Shown here piece after piece: positions 1-13,009 of a DNA stretch of 64,000 nucleotides; the stretch's first letter is position 1; every line of letters begins with the position of its first letter. Both the position numbers and the translations under genes were made by a program. Where the stretch lies: positions 297,488,264-297,552,263 of the forward strand of contig CM053029.1 in the NCBI GenBank assembly GCA_028564925.1. The letters are read 5' to 3'. Source of the DNA: Lithobates sylvaticus. Taxonomy: Eukaryota > Chordata > Amphibia > Anura > Ranidae. Below the pieces are notes generated by a model, which was not told the origin of the DNA, ran no database searches, and saw only the letters and a list, made by a program, of their open reading frames with translations.

Positions 1-368
1 CAGCAGCACACTGACACGCTGACACTGACTGAAACAGAATATGCGAGGCCGCCGGCGCGGCAGCCTCTTATACCGTGGGGCGTGTACTAAAGCCCCTGAG
101 CTATAATTGGCTACAGGCATCCTGCCTGTAGCCAATTATGGCTCTCTTCGCTGCCGGCGCTGTGATTGGCCAAGCATGCGGGGTCACAGTGCATGCTTGG
201 CCAATCATCAGCCAGCATTGCACTGCGCGGGCCGCAATGCATTGCGGGGCCGCTCGCATCACACGAATTTGATGCGAGCGGCCCCAATAGTTCTGGGCTC
301 GCCGAGCGAGCGAACGCCCGGTGCTCGATTCGAACATGGGTTCGAATCGAACACCGGGCCCATCCCTA
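1..368 (-). mobile_element. hAT transposon, 5' terminal region (truncated by window start)
   Basis: The segment ends at 368 with CATCCCTA, the outward end of a TAGGGATG terminal repeat, so the element points leftward and its body lies outside the window. It aligns by eye with the 5' ends of hAT-C (29076-29350) and hAT-A (39758-39973). All share the GC-rich stem-loops, the 'ggggcgtgtactaaa' block and a CCGCCGGCGCGGC block. A perfect 16-bp hairpin lies at 104-138, and further inverted repeats surround 'tgattggccaagcatgc' and the end itself. No coding sequence of this copy is present. The 8 bp outside the end, CTGGTGAC, would be one half of a target duplication, but the partner is not visible. 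Confidence 0.8.
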
Positions 369-690
369 CTGGTGACCCCACAATAGGGATAAAACTTTTT
401 TGCAGAAGGGAGTTTAACAAGACACGTGGCCACTCATTAAAATTAGAAGAAAAGAGGTTTAACCTTAAACTACGTAGAGGGTTCTTTACTGTAAGAGCGG
501 CAAGGATGTGGAATTCCCTTCCACAGGCGGTGGTCTCAGCGGGGAGCATCGATAGTTTAAAAAAACTATTAGATAAGCACCTGAAGGACCGCAACATACA
601 GAGATATACAATGTAATACTGACATATAATCACACACATAGGTTGGACTTGATGGACTTGTGTCTTTTTTCAACCTCACCTACTATGAGA
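369..690 (+). mobile_element. LINE-like 3' fragment with C-terminal 'WNSLP' peptide
   Basis: A frame ending at the TAA at 614-616 encodes a short conserved-looking tail (RAARMWNSLPQAVV, then SLKKLLDKHL). This W-N-S-L-P and L-D-K-H pattern is familiar from the extreme C-terminus of several vertebrate LINE-type reverse transcriptases and their non-autonomous derivatives. The coding tail is followed by 'ggttggacttgatggacttg' and a pyrimidine-rich end near 685, which I remember as the tail of a common amphibian dispersed repeat. The upstream reverse transcriptase is absent, so this is a 5'-truncated or non-autonomous copy. The exact LINE clade is not resolved here. Confidence 0.5.
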
Positions 691-696
691 GCAATA

Positions 697-1157
697 ATTC
701 TAGCACTAGACCTCCTCTGAAACTCTAAACATGTAACCTGTAAAAAAATTGAAAGCGTCTCCTATGAAGATTTCTAAGTAGTGAAGTTTGGCACCATTCC
801 ACAAGTGTGCGCAATTTTAAAGTGTGACATGTTGGGTATCTATTTATTCGGAGTAACATCATCTTTCACATTATACAAAAAATTCGGGCTAACTTTAGTG
901 TTGTTTTTTTTTATTCATGAAACAGTTCCCCCCCCCCCCCCCCCCCCCCAAAAAGCATTTAAAAAAAAATTGCTGCGCAAATACCATGTGACATAAAAAG
1001 TTGCAACGACCACCATTTTATTCCCTAGGGTGTCTGCTAAAACAATATATATATATATATAATGTTTGGGGGTTCTGAGTAATTTTCTAGAAAAAAAATT
1101 ATGATTTTTACATGTAGGAGAGAAGTGTCAGAATTGGCCTGGGTGGCAAGGGGTTAA
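697..1157 (+). repeat. Fragment of TTAA-bounded dispersed repeat (family of 51237-52442)
   Basis: The stretch matches 52010-52442 block for block: 'cctcctctgaaactc', 'catgttgggtatctattta', 'ttgctgcgcaaatacc', 'gttgcaacgaccaccatttt', 'tttgggggttct' and 'tgtcagaattggcct', ending at 'ggggttaa'. The left part of the family (the GC-rich hairpin half) is missing, so this is a 5'-truncated copy. A poly-C run (about 930-949) and a (TA)n stretch (about 1045-1060) have expanded inside it. No gene is supported. Confidence 0.75.
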
Positions 1158-1530
1158 TTACCATAAGTAATACACAAATAATTATTATATATTGTTTTTA
1201 AGGTAATTTGCTATATTTTCAAAATCTGTACTCAAGTAGGTGGCTTAACGGACAAATTACTGAAGTTTGAAGTTATAACTTCCAACTAGTAATTTCACAG
1301 TAAATAGATAAATAATAAATTATTATGTTATAACATATAGCATATAAATATATGATTTAGCTTGAATATAAAAGTACATTTTCAACAGCAGCAGATTCTC
1401 ATTCTCCCTCTGAACTGTGTGAGAAAAACAAGGGATTGTGGGTAAATCTTATACCCATAAACCCATGTTTTTTCCTTGTAGTTAAGAGGGCTGGGCTGGA
1501 AGGGAGCGCAGGACGTCATATCCTTTTTGT
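1158..1530. other. AT-rich spacer, no gene seen
   Basis: A/T-rich sequence with no convincing open frame, RNA gene or recognisable mobile element. It ends at a poly-C run around 1536-1553 that leads into the minisatellite. Confidence 0.5.
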
Positions 1531-1589
1531 GCAGTGAGCCCCCCCCCCCCCCCCCGCTGTCTCCTGGGACCTGTGTGTGTCCCAGAAGA

Positions 1590-2890
1590 CCCTTTCCTGC
1601 ACATACCACCCACCACCATACACTCCATACCCCTCTCCTGCACATACCACCATACACTCTGTGCCCCTCTCCTGCACATACCACCCACCACCATACACTC
1701 CTCTCCCTGCACACGCCACCCATCTCCATACACTCTGTGCCCCTCTCCTGCACATACTACCCACTGCCGTACACTCTGTGCCCTTCTCCTGCACATACCA
1801 CCCACTGCCATACACTCTGCACTCCTCTCCCTGCACACACCACCCACCGCCACACACTCCGTGCCCCTCTCCTGCACATACCACCCACTGCCATACACTC
1901 TGCACACCTCTCCCTGCACACACCACCCACTGCCATACACTCCATGCCCCTCTTCTGCACACACCACACACAGCCATACACTCCGCACTCCTCTCCCTGC
2001 ACACACCATCCACCGCCCCTTTCCCACACATACCACCCACCACCATACACTCTGTGCCCCTCTCCTGCACAAACCAACCACTACCATACCCTCCCTGCCC
2101 CTCTCTCTGCATACACCACCCACTGCCATACATTCCGTGCCCCTCTCCTGCACACACCACCCACCGACATACACTCCGTGCCCCTCTCCTGCACATACCA
2201 CCAACTGCCATACACTCTGTGCCCCTCTCCTGCACACACCATCCACTGCCATACACTCCATGCCCCTCTCCTGCACACACCACCCACTGCCATACACTCC
2301 GTGCCCCTTTCCTGCACATACCACCAACCACCATACACTCCGTGCCCCTCTCCTGCACATACCACCAACCACCATACGCTCCGTGCCCCTCTCCTGCACA
2401 CACCATTCATCGCCATACACTCCGCATTCCTCTCCCTGCACACACCACCCCCCGCCATACACTTTGTGCCCCTCTCCTGCACATACCACCCACCGCCATA
2501 CACTCTGTGCCCCTCTTCTGCACAAACCACCCACTGCCATACACTCTGCACTCCTCTCCCTGCATATACCACCCACCCCCATACACTCTGTGCCCCTCTC
2601 CTGCACATACCACCCACCGCCATACACTCCATGCCCCTTTCCTGCACACACCACCCACTGCCATACACTCCGTGCCCCTCTCCTGCACATACCACCCACC
2701 GCCATACACTCCATACCCCTCTCCTGCACACATCACCCACCGCCATACACTCCGCACTCTTTTCTCTGAACACACCACCCACCGCCATATGCTCCCTTCC
2801 CCTCTATTGCACATACTACCCACTGCCATACACTCCTTGCCCCTCTCCTGCACACACCAACCACCGCCATACACTCCGTGCCCCTTGACA
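1590..2890. repeat. Minisatellite, 41-bp unit
   Basis: About 31 tandem copies of a roughly 41-bp C-rich unit built around 'cacataccacccaccgccat' and 'acactctgtgcccctctcct'. Variants replace 'gtgcccctctcctgcacata' by 'gcactcctctccctgcacac'. Because the unit contains few T-A-rich codons, several frames on both strands stay open for hundreds of codons. The resulting low-complexity peptides (His/Pro/Thr-rich on plus, Gly/Val/Cys-rich on minus) change frame with unit-length changes, so I do not call a gene. The array ends in a single-copy-like 50-bp linker ('cccattccctcatgccagca') that also marks three later duplications. Confidence 0.93.
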
Positions 2891-3393
2891 CCCATCTATT
2901 TGTCTCCCCCATTCCCTCATGCCAGCACAAATCCAGACTCTCTGTATATACCAGCCTCTCTGTATATTCCAGCATCTCTGTATACCCTGCCTATCTTCTG
3001 TATACCCAGACTCTCTGTATATACCCAGCCTATCTTCCGTATAACCAGCCTCTCTGTATATACCCAGCCTATCTTCTGTATATACCAGCCTCTCTGTATA
3101 TACACTAGCCTATCTGTATACCAGCCTCTTTGTGTATACCCAGCCTATCTTCTGTATACCCAGCCTCTCTGTATATACCAGCCTCTCTGAATATACCCAG
3201 CCTATCTTCTGTATACCCAGCCTCTCTGTATATACCCAGCCTCTCTGTATATACCCAGCCTCTCTGTATATACCCAGCCTCTCTGTATATACCAACCTAT
3301 CTTCTGTATAACCAGCCTCTCTGTATAACCAGCCTCACTGTATATACCCAGCCTATCTTCTGTATAATACCGGGCTCTCTGTATAACCAGCCT

Positions 3394-3641
3394 ATACCAC
3401 CCACCGCCATACACTCCATACCCCTCTCCTGCACACACCACCCACTGCCATACACTCCGCACTCTTATCTCTGAACACACCACCCACCACCATATGCTCC
3501 CTTCCCCTCTACTGCACATACTACCCACTGCCATACACTCCTTGCCCCTCTCCTGCACACACCAACCACCGCCATACACTCCGTGCCCCTTGACACCCAT
3601 CTATTTGTCTCCCCCATTCCCTCATGCCAGCACAAATCCAG
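3394..3641. repeat. Embedded fragment of the 41-bp minisatellite (copy 1)
   Basis: A 250-bp piece of the 41-bp array plus its 'ctcatgccagcacaaatcc' linker sits inside the 18-21-bp array. It reproduces the junction at about 2700-2935, so part of the boundary between the two arrays has been copied rightward. Confidence 0.85.
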
Positions 3642-5440
3642 ACTCTCTGTATATATCCAGCCTCTCTGTATATTCCAGCATCTCTGTATACCCTGCCTAT
3701 CTTCTGTATACCCAGACTCTCTGTATATACCCAGCCTATCTTCCGTATAACCAGCCTCTCTGTATATACCCAGCCTATCTTCTGTATATACCCAGCCTCT
3801 CTGTATATACACTAGCCTATCTGTATACCAGCCTCTCTCTATATACCAGCCTCTCTCTATATACCCAGCCTATCTACTGTACACCCAGTCTCTCTGTATA
3901 TACCAGCCTCTCTATATATACCCAGCCTAACTTCTGTATACCCAGCCTCTCTGTATATACCCAGCCTATCTTCTGTATACCCGGCCTCTCGGTATATACC
4001 AGGCTCTCTGTATATACCCAGCCTCTCTGTATATACACTAGCCTATCTGTATATACCCAGCCTCTCTGTATATACCCAGCCTATCTTCTGTATACCCAGC
4101 CTCTCTGTATATACACTAGCCCATCTGTATACCAGCCTCTCTGTATATACACAGCCTATCTACTGTATACCCAGCCTCTCTGTATATACCAGCATCTCTG
4201 TATATACCCAGCCTACCCTCTGTATATACCAGCCTCTCTGTATATACCCAGCCTACCCTCTGTATACCCAGCCTCTCTGTATATACCAGCCTCTCTGTAT
4301 ATACCCAGCCTATCTTCTGTATACCCAGTTTCTCTGTATATACCAGCCTCTCTGTATATACCCAGCCTCTCTGTATATACCAGCCTCTCTGTATATACCC
4401 AGCCTCTCTGTATATACCAGCCTCTCTGTATATACCAGCCTCTCTGTATATACCCAGCCTCTCTTCTGTATACCCAGCCTCTCTTCTGTATACCCAGCCT
4501 CTCTGCATATACCAGCCTCTCTGAATATACCAGCCTATCTTCTGTATACCCAGACTCTCTGTATATACCCAGACTCTCTGTATATACCAGCCTCTTTTCT
4601 CTATACCCAGCCTCTCTGTATATACACTAGCCTATCTTCTGTATACCCAGCCTATCTATATACCAGCCTCTCTCTATATACCCAGCCTATCTACTGTATA
4701 CCCAGCCTCTCTGTATATACCAGCCTCTCTGTATATACCCAACCTAACTTATGTATACCCAGCCTCTCTGTATATAGCAGCCTCTCTGTACATACCCAGC
4801 CTATCTTCTGTATACCCAGTCTCTCTGTATATACCAGCCTCTCTGTATATACCCAGCCTCCCTGTATATACCCAGCCTCCCTGTATATACCCAGCCTCCC
4901 TGTATATACCCAGCCTCTCTGTATATACCCAGCCTCTCTGTATATACCCAGCCTCCCTGTATATACCCAGCCTCCCTGTATATACCCAGCCTCTCTGTAT
5001 ATACCAGCCTCTCTGTATATACCAGCCTATCTTCTGTATACCCAGCCTCTCTGTATATACCCAGACTCTCTGTATATACCAAGCCTCTCTGTATATACCA
5101 GCCTCTTTGTGTATACCCAGCCTATCTTCTGTATACCCAGCCTCTCTGTATATACCAGCCTCTCTGAATATACCCAGCCTATCTTCTGTATACCCAGCCT
5201 CTCTGTATATACCCAGCCTCTCTGTATATACCCTGCCTCTCTGTATATACCAACCTATCTTCTGTATAACCAGCCTCTCTGTATAACCAGCCTCACTGTA
5301 TATACCCAGCCTATCTTCTGTATAACCAGCCTCTCTGTATAACCAGCCTCACTGTATATACCCAGCCTATCTTCTGTATAATACCCTCTCTGTATAACCA
5401 GCCTATCTGTATATACCGGGCTCTCTGTATAACCAGCCTA

Positions 5441-5688
5441 TACCACCCACCGCCATACACTCCATACCCCTCTCCTGCACACACCACCCACTGCCATACA
5501 CTCCGCACTCTTTTCTCTGAACACACCACCCACCGCCATATGCTCCCTTACCCTCTACTGCACATACTACCCACTGCCATACACTCCTTGCCCCTCTCCT
5601 GCACACACCAACCACCGCCATACACTCCGTGCCCCTTGACACCCATCTATTTGTCTCCCCCATTCCCTCATGCCAGCACAAATCCAGA
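5441..5688. repeat. Embedded fragment of the 41-bp minisatellite (copy 2)
   Basis: Same block as at 3394-3641, including the linker. Its upstream context ('tataataccctctctgtata', 'ccgggctctctgtataacca') is shared with copy 3, which places it in a larger duplicated unit of 1378 bp. Confidence 0.85.
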
Positions 5689-6818
5689 CTCTCTGTATAT
5701 ATCCAGCCTCTCTGTATATTCCAGCATCTCTGTATACCCTGCCTATCTTCCGTATAACCAGCCTCTCTGTATATACCCAGCCTATCTTCTGTATATACCC
5801 AGCCTCTCTGTATATACACTAGCCTATCTGTATACCAGCCTCTCTGTATATACCCAGCCTCTCTTCTGTATACCCAGCCTCTCTGCATATACCAGCCTCT
5901 CTGAATATACCAGCCTATCTTCTGTATACCCAGACTCTCTGTATATACCCAGACTCTCTGTATATACCAGCCTCTTTTCTCTATACCCAGCCTCTCTGTA
6001 TATACACTAGCCTATCTTCTGTATACCCAGCCTATCTATATACCAGCCTCTCTCTATATACCCAGCCTATCTACTGTATACCCAGCCTCTCTGTATATAC
6101 CAGCCTCTCTGTATATACCCAGCCTAACTTCTGTATACCCAGCCTCTCTGTATATAGCAGCCTCTCTGTATATACCCAGCCTATCTTCTGTATACCCAGC
6201 CTCTCTGTATATACCCAGCCTCTCTGTATATACCAGCCTCTCTGTATATACCCAGCCTCCCTGTATATACCCAGCCTCTCTGTATATACCCAGCCTCTCT
6301 GTATATACCAGCCTCTCTGTATATACCAGCCTCCCTGTATATACCCAGCCTCCCTGTATATACCCAGCCTCTCTGTATATACCAGCCTCTCTGTATATAC
6401 CCAGCCTATCTTCTGTATACCCAGCCTCTCTGTATATACCCAGACTCTCTGTATATACCAGCCTCTCTGTATATACCAGCCTCTTTGTATATACCCAGCC
6501 TATCTTCTGTATACCCAGCCTCTCTGTATATACCAGCCTCTCTGTATATACCCAGCCTATCTTCTGTATACCCAGCCTCTCTGTATATACCCAGCCTCTC
6601 TGTATATACCCTGCCTCTCTGTATATACCAACCTATCTTCTGTATAACCAGCCTCTCTGTATAACCAGCCTCACTGTATATACCCAGCCTATCTTCTGTA
6701 TAACCAGCCTCTCTGTATAACCAGCCTCACTGTATATACCCAGCCTATCTTCTGTATAATACCCTCTCTGTATAACCAGCCTATCTGTATATACCGGGCT
6801 CTCTGTATAACCAGCCTA

Positions 6819-7066
6819 TACCACCCACCGCCATACACTCCATACCCCTCTCCTGCACACACCACCCACTGCCATACACTCCGCACTCTTTTCTCTGAAC
6901 ACACCACCCACCGCCATATGCTCCCTTACCCTCTACTGCACATACTACCCACTGCCATACACTCCTTGCCCCTCTCCTGCACACACCAACCACCGCCATA
7001 CACTCCGTGCCCCTTGACACCCATCTATTTGTCTCCCCCATTCCCTCATGCCAGCACAAATCCAGA
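6819..7066. repeat. Embedded fragment of the 41-bp minisatellite (copy 3)
   Basis: Third copy, 1378 bp after copy 2 and nearly identical to it, with identical left flank. This indicates a recent tandem duplication of the block 5441-6818. Confidence 0.85.
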
Positions 7067-10000
7067 CTCTCTGTATATATCCAGCCTCTCTGTATATTCC
7101 AGCATCTCTGTATACCCTGCCTATCTTCTGTATACCCAGACTCTCTGTATATACCCAGCCTATCTTCCGTATAACCAGCCTCTCTGTATATACCCAGCCT
7201 ATCTTCTGTATATACCCAGCCTCTCTGTATATACACTAGCCTATCTGTATACCAGCCTCTCTCTATATACCAGCCTCTCTGTATATACCCAGCCTATCTA
7301 CTGTACACCCAGTCTCTCTGTATATACCAGCCTCTCTATATATACCCAGCCTAACTTCTGTATATACCCAGCCTCTCTGTATATACCCAGCCTATCTTCT
7401 GTATACCCAGCCTCTCTGTATATACCAGCCTCTCTGTATATACCCAGCCTCTCTGTATATACCCTAGCCTATCTGTATATACCCAGCCTCTCTGTATATA
7501 CCCAGCCTATCTTCTGTATACCCAGCCTCTCTGTATATACACAGCCTCTCTGTATACCCAGCCTCTCTGTATATACACAGCCTATCTACTGTATACCCAG
7601 CCTCTCTGTATATACCAGCCTCTCTGTATATACCCAGCCTACCCTCTGTATATACCAGCCTCTCTGTATATACCCAGCCTACCCTCTGTATACCCAGCCT
7701 CTCTGTATATACCAGCCTCTCTGTATATACCCAGCCTCTCTGTATATACCCAGCCTATCTTCTGTATACCCAGCTTCTCTGTATATACCAGCCTCTCTGT
7801 ATATACCAGCCTCTCTGTATATACCCAGCCTCTCTGTATATACCAGCCTCTCTGTATATACCAGCCTCTCTGTATATACCCAGCCTCTCTTCTGTATACC
7901 CAGCCTCTCTTCTGTATACCCAGCCTCTCTGTATATACCAGCCTCTCTGTATATACCAGCCTATCTTCTGTATACCCAGCCTCTCTGTATATACCCAGCC
8001 TCTCTGTATATACCAGCCTCTCTGTATACCCAGCCTCTCTGTATATACACAGCCTATCTTCTGTATACCCAGCCTCTGTATATACCAGCCTCTCTCTATA
8101 TACCCAGCCTATCTACTGTATACCCAGCCTCTCTGTATATACCAGCCTCTCTGTATATACCCAACCTAACTTATGTATACCCAGTCTCTCTGTATACCCA
8201 GCCTCTCTGTACATACCCAGCCTATCTTCTGTATACCCAGTCTCTCTGTATATACCCAGCCTCTCTGTATATACCAGCCTCTCTGTATATACCAGCCTCT
8301 CTGTATATACCAGCCTCCCTGTATATACCCAGCCTCTCTGTATATACCCAGCCTCTCTGTATATACCAGCCTCTCTGTATATACCCAGCCTCTCTGTATA
8401 TACCCAGCCTCTCTGTATATACCCAGCCTCTCTGTATATACCAGCCTCTCTGTATATACCCAGCCCTCTCTGTATACCCAGCCTCTCTGTATATACCAGC
8501 CTCTCTGTATATACCCAGGCTATCTTCTGTATACCCAGCCTCTCTGTATATACCCAGCCTCTCTGTATATACCAGCCTCTCTGTATATACCAGCCTCTTT
8601 GTGTATACCCAGCCTATCTTCTGTATACCCAGCCTCTCTGTATATACCAGCCTCTCTGAATATACCCAGCCTATCTTCTGTATATACCCAGCCTCTCTGT
8701 ATATACCCAGCCTCTCTGTATATACCCTGCCTCTCTATTTATACCAACCTATCTTCTGTATAACCAGCCTCTCTGTATAACCAGCCTCTCTGTATATACC
8801 CAGCCTATCTTCTGTATAATACCCTCTCTGTATAACCAGCCTCTCTGTATATACCGGGCTCTCTGTATAACCAGCCTATCTTCTGTATACCCAGCCTCTC
8901 TGTATATACCAGCCTCTCTGTATATACCAGCCTCTCTGTATAACCAGCCTCTCTGTATTTACCCAGCCTATCTTCTGTATACCCAGCCTATCTGTATATA
9001 CCGGGCTCTCTGTATAACCAGCCTATCTTCTGTATAACCAGCCTCTCTGTATATACCCTAGCCTCTCTGTATACCCAGCCTCTCTGTATATACACCAGCC
9101 TCTCTGTATATACCAGCCTCTCTGTATATACCCAGCCTATATACTGTATACCCAGCCTCTCTGTATATACACAGCCTATCTTCTGTATACCCAGCCTCTC
9201 TGTATATACCCAGCCTCTCTGTATATACCCAGCCTCTCTGTATATACCCAGCCTATCTTCTGTATACCCAGCCTCTGTGTATATACCAGCCTCTCTGTAT
9301 ACCCAGCCTATATTCTGTATACCCAGCCTCTCTGTATATACCCAGCCTATCTTCTGTATAACCAGCCTCTCTGTATATACCCAGCCTGTCTTCTGTATAC
9401 CCAGCCTCTCTGTATATACCCAGCCTGTCTTCTGTATACCCAGCCTCTCTGTATATACCCAGACTGTCTTCTGTATACCCAGTCTCTCTGTATATACACT
9501 AGCCTATCTGTATACCAGCCTCTCTGTATATACCAGCCTCTCTGTATACCCAGCCTCTCTGTATATACCCAGCCTATATACTGTATACCCAGCCTCTCTG
9601 TATATACTCAGCCTATCTTCTGTATACCCAGCCTCTCTGTATATACCCAGCCTCCGTATATACCCATCCTATCTTCTGTATACCTAGCCTCTCTGTATAT
9701 ACCAGCCTCTCTGTATACCCAGCCTATCTTCTGTATACCCAGCCTCTCTGTATATACTGGGCTCTCTGTATACCCAGCCTATCTTCTGCATAACCAGCCT
9801 CTCTGTATATACCCAGCCTCTCTGTATATACTCAGCCTATCTTCTGCATACCCAGCCTCTCTGTATATACACTAGCCTATCTGTATACCCAGCCTCTCTG
9901 TATATACTCTCTGTATATATCCACCCTATCTTCTGTATACACAGCCTCTCTGTATATACCCAGCCATATACCCATCTACTGTATACCCAGCATCTCTTTA

Positions 10001-12350
10001 TATACCAGCCTCTCTGTATATACCCATCCTATCTTCTGTATACCTAGCCTCTCTGTATATACCAGCCTCTCTGTATACCCAGCCTATCTTCTGTATACCC
10101 AGCCTCTCTGTATATACTGGGCTCTCTGTATACCCAGCCTATCTTCTGCATAACCAGCCTCTCTGTATATACCCAGCCTCTCTGTATATACCAGCCTATC
10201 TGTATACCCAGCCTCTCTGTATATACTCTCTGTATATATCCACCCTATCTTCTGTATACACAGCCTCTCTGTATATACCCAGCCTATCTTCTGTATACCC
10301 AGCCTCTCTGTATATACCCATCTACTGTATACCCAGCATCTCTTTATATACCAGCCTCTCTGTATATACCCAGCCTATCTTCTGTATACCCAGCCTATAT
10401 TCTGTATATACCCAGCCTCTCTGTATATACCAGCCTATCTTCTGTATACCTAGCCTATCTTCTGTATACCCAGCCTCTCTGTATATACCAGCGTCTTTGT
10501 ATATACCCAGCCTATCTTCTGTATACCCAGCCTCTCTGTATATACCAACCTCTTTGTATACCCAGCCAGCCTATCTTCTGTATACCCAGCATCTCTGTAT
10601 ATACCCAGCCTTTCTGTATAAACCCAGCCTATCTTCTGTATATACCCAGCCTATCTTCTGTATACCCAGCCTCTCTGTATATACCCATCTACTGTATACC
10701 CAGCATCTCTGTATATACCAGCCTCTCTGTATATACCCAGCCTATCTTCTGTATACCCAGCCTCTCTGTATATACCAGCCTCTCTGTATATACCCAGCCT
10801 CTCTGTATATACCAGCCTATCTTCTGTATACCCAGCCTCTCTGTATATACCAGCCTCTCTGTATATACCCAGCCTATTTTCTGTATACCCAGCCTCTCTG
10901 TATATACCAACCTCTTTGTATATACCCAGCCTATCTTCTGTATACCCAGCATCTCTGTATATACCCAGCCTCTCTGTATATACCCAGCCTATCTTCTGTA
11001 TATCCAGCCTCTCTGTATATACCCAGCCTCTCTGTATATACCCAGCCTATATTCTGTATACCCAGCCTCTCTGTATATACCCAGCCTATCTTCTGTATAC
11101 CCAGCCTCTCAGTATTTACCCAGCCTCTCTGTATATTCCCAGGCTATCTTCTGTATACCCAGCCTCTCTGTATAACCAACCTCCTTCTATATACCCAGCC
11201 TATCTTCTGTATATTCAGCCTCTCTGTATATACCAACCTCTTTGTATATACCCAGCCTATCTTCTGTATACCCAGCATCTCTGTATATACCCAGCCTCTC
11301 TGTATATACCAGCCTATCTTCTGTATACCCAGCCTCTCTGTATATACTCAGCCTATCTTCTGTATACCCAGCCTCTCTGTATATACCCATCCTATCTTCT
11401 GTATACCTAGCCTCTCTGTATATACCAGCCTCTCTGTATACCCAGCCTATCTTCTGTATACCCAGCCTCTCTGTATATACTGGTCTCTCTGTATACCCTG
11501 ACTATCTTCTGCATAACCAGCCTCTCTGTATATACCCAGCCTCTCTGTATATACCCAGCCTCTCTTCTGTATACCCAGCCTCTCTGTATAAACACTAGCC
11601 TATCTGTATACCAAGCCTCTCTGTATATACTCTCTGTATATACCCAGCCTATCTTCTGTATACCCAGTCTCTCTGTATATACCCAGTCTCTCTGTATATA
11701 CCCAGCCTCTCTGTATATACCCAGCCTCTCTGTATATACCCAGCCTATCTTCTGTATACCCAGCCCTTTCAGCATATACCCAGCCTATCTACTGTATACC
11801 CAGCCTCTCTTTATATACCAGCCTCTCTGTATATACCCAGCCTATCTTCTGTATACCCAGCCTATATTCTGTATATACCAGCCTCTCTGTATATACCCAG
11901 CCTCTCTGTATATACCAGCCTATTTTCTGTATACCTAGCCTATCTTCTGTATACCCAGCCTCTCTGTATATACCAGACTCTTTGTATTAACCCAGCCTAT
12001 CTTCTGTATACCCAGCCTCTCTGTATATACCAACCTCTTTGTATATACCCAGCCTATCTTCTGTATACCCAGCCTATCTTCTGTATACCCAGCCTCTCTG
12101 TATATACACAGCCTCTCTTTATATATACAGCCTATCTTCTGTATATACCCAGCCTATCTTCTGTATACCCAGCCTCTCTGTATATACCCAGCCTCTCTGT
12201 ATATACCCAGCCTCTCTGTATATACCCAGCCTCTCTGTATATACCAGCCTCTCTGTATATACCCAGCCTATCTTCTGTATATACCCAGCCTATCATCTGT
12301 ATATACCCAGCCTCTCTGTATATACCCAGCTTATCTTCTGTATAACCAGC

Positions 12351-12358
12351 CTCTCTGT
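12351..12358. repeat. Left target-site duplication of hAT-A (CTCTCTGT)
   Basis: The 8 bp before TAGGGATG at 12359 are CTCTCTGT. The same 8 bp follow CATCCCTA at 39974-39981. Eight bp is the standard hAT duplication length. Joining the flanks gives back an uninterrupted array unit. The motif is common in the array, so the phase of the join carries more weight than the identity alone. Confidence 0.8.
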
Positions 12359-12830
12359 TAGGGATGAGCCGAACACCCCCGGGTTCGGTTCGCACCAGAA
12401 CCTGCGAACGGACCGAAAGTTTGCGCGAACGTTAGAACCCTATTAGTTACAATGGACGCGAACGTTCGAAATCTAAAGTGCTAATTATAACGGCCAATAT
12501 GCATGTTAATGTCATAAAACAGGTTTGGGGACCCGGGTCCTGCCCCAGGGGACATGTATCAATGCAAAAAGAAGTTTTCAAAATGGAAGTTTTTTCGGGA
12601 GCAGTCATTTTAATGATGCATAAAGTGAAAGAAAAAAGTGAAATATTCCTTTAAATATGGTACCTGGGGGGTGTCTAAAGTATGCCTGTGAAGTGGCATG
12701 TGTTTCCCGTGTTTAGAACTGTCCCTGCAAAAAATGACATTTGTAAAGGAAAAAAATAAGCCATTTAAAACTGCTTGCGGCTTTAATGTCATGTCTTGTC
12801 CTGGCAATATGGATGAAAATCTTTGAGAAA
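12359..12830 (-). mobile_element. hAT-A 3' terminal repeat and subterminal region
   Basis: Begins with TAGGGATGAGCCGAACACCC and continues with GAACG/CGAACC-rich sequence, then 'acccgggtcctgccccaggg'. The mirror image is found at 39340-39749 at the 3' end of hAT-C. I recognise this block from memory as a very abundant ranid repeat, suggesting many short derivatives of this family exist. It contains no coding sequence. Confidence 0.8.
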
Positions 12831-13009
12831 AATGGCATGGCTACCCCAACACCCCCCCCCCCCCCCCCCACCCCAGCCCATTACCAGCCCCTTTGGGTCT
12901 TGTATGGATATTAAGGGGAACCCCGCACCCAAAATAAAACCCTATACCTACAACCCTATATACTCTGAACAGCAGTATACAGGCGGTGCAAACAAGACAG
13001 GGGCTGTAG

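Larger units (their letters stand above)
2930..12358. repeat. Large minisatellite/satellite array, 18-21-bp unit (left part)
   Basis: About 9.4 kb of tandem units of two main types, 'cagcctctctgtatatac' (18-19 bp) and 'cagcctatcttctgtatacc' (20 bp), mixed irregularly. The array continues after the hAT insertion at 39974-40690. Long open frames rich in Leu, Tyr, Ile, Pro and Ser occur on both strands purely because the unit lacks stop codons in some frames. Larger duplications are visible. The 41-bp-unit fragment recurs at 3394, 5441 and 6819, and a block starting 'tacccatcctatcttctgta' recurs at 9661 and 10021 (exactly 360 bp apart) and near 11383. Confidence 0.95.

Noticed and set aside
107-616. 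A single 169-codon gene spanning the hAT end and the downstream LINE-like tail
   Set aside because: The frame crosses the hAT terminus at 368; only the last part (after about 396) has protein-like sequence, so the fusion is accidental.
1527-3190. Long open frames (up to about 540 codons) of His/Pro/Thr-rich protein on plus and Gly/Val/Cys-rich protein on minus
   Set aside because: They exist in several frames at once on both strands of a 41-bp minisatellite and follow the unit, not codon use. No start context, domain or signal peptide is credible.
6918-8780. 620-codon open frame with repeating SLYIPASLYIPS-like peptide, resembling a structural or secreted repeat protein
   Set aside because: Generated by the 18-21-bp array lacking stops in some frames; equivalent frames run on the other strand and the frame drifts with unit length.
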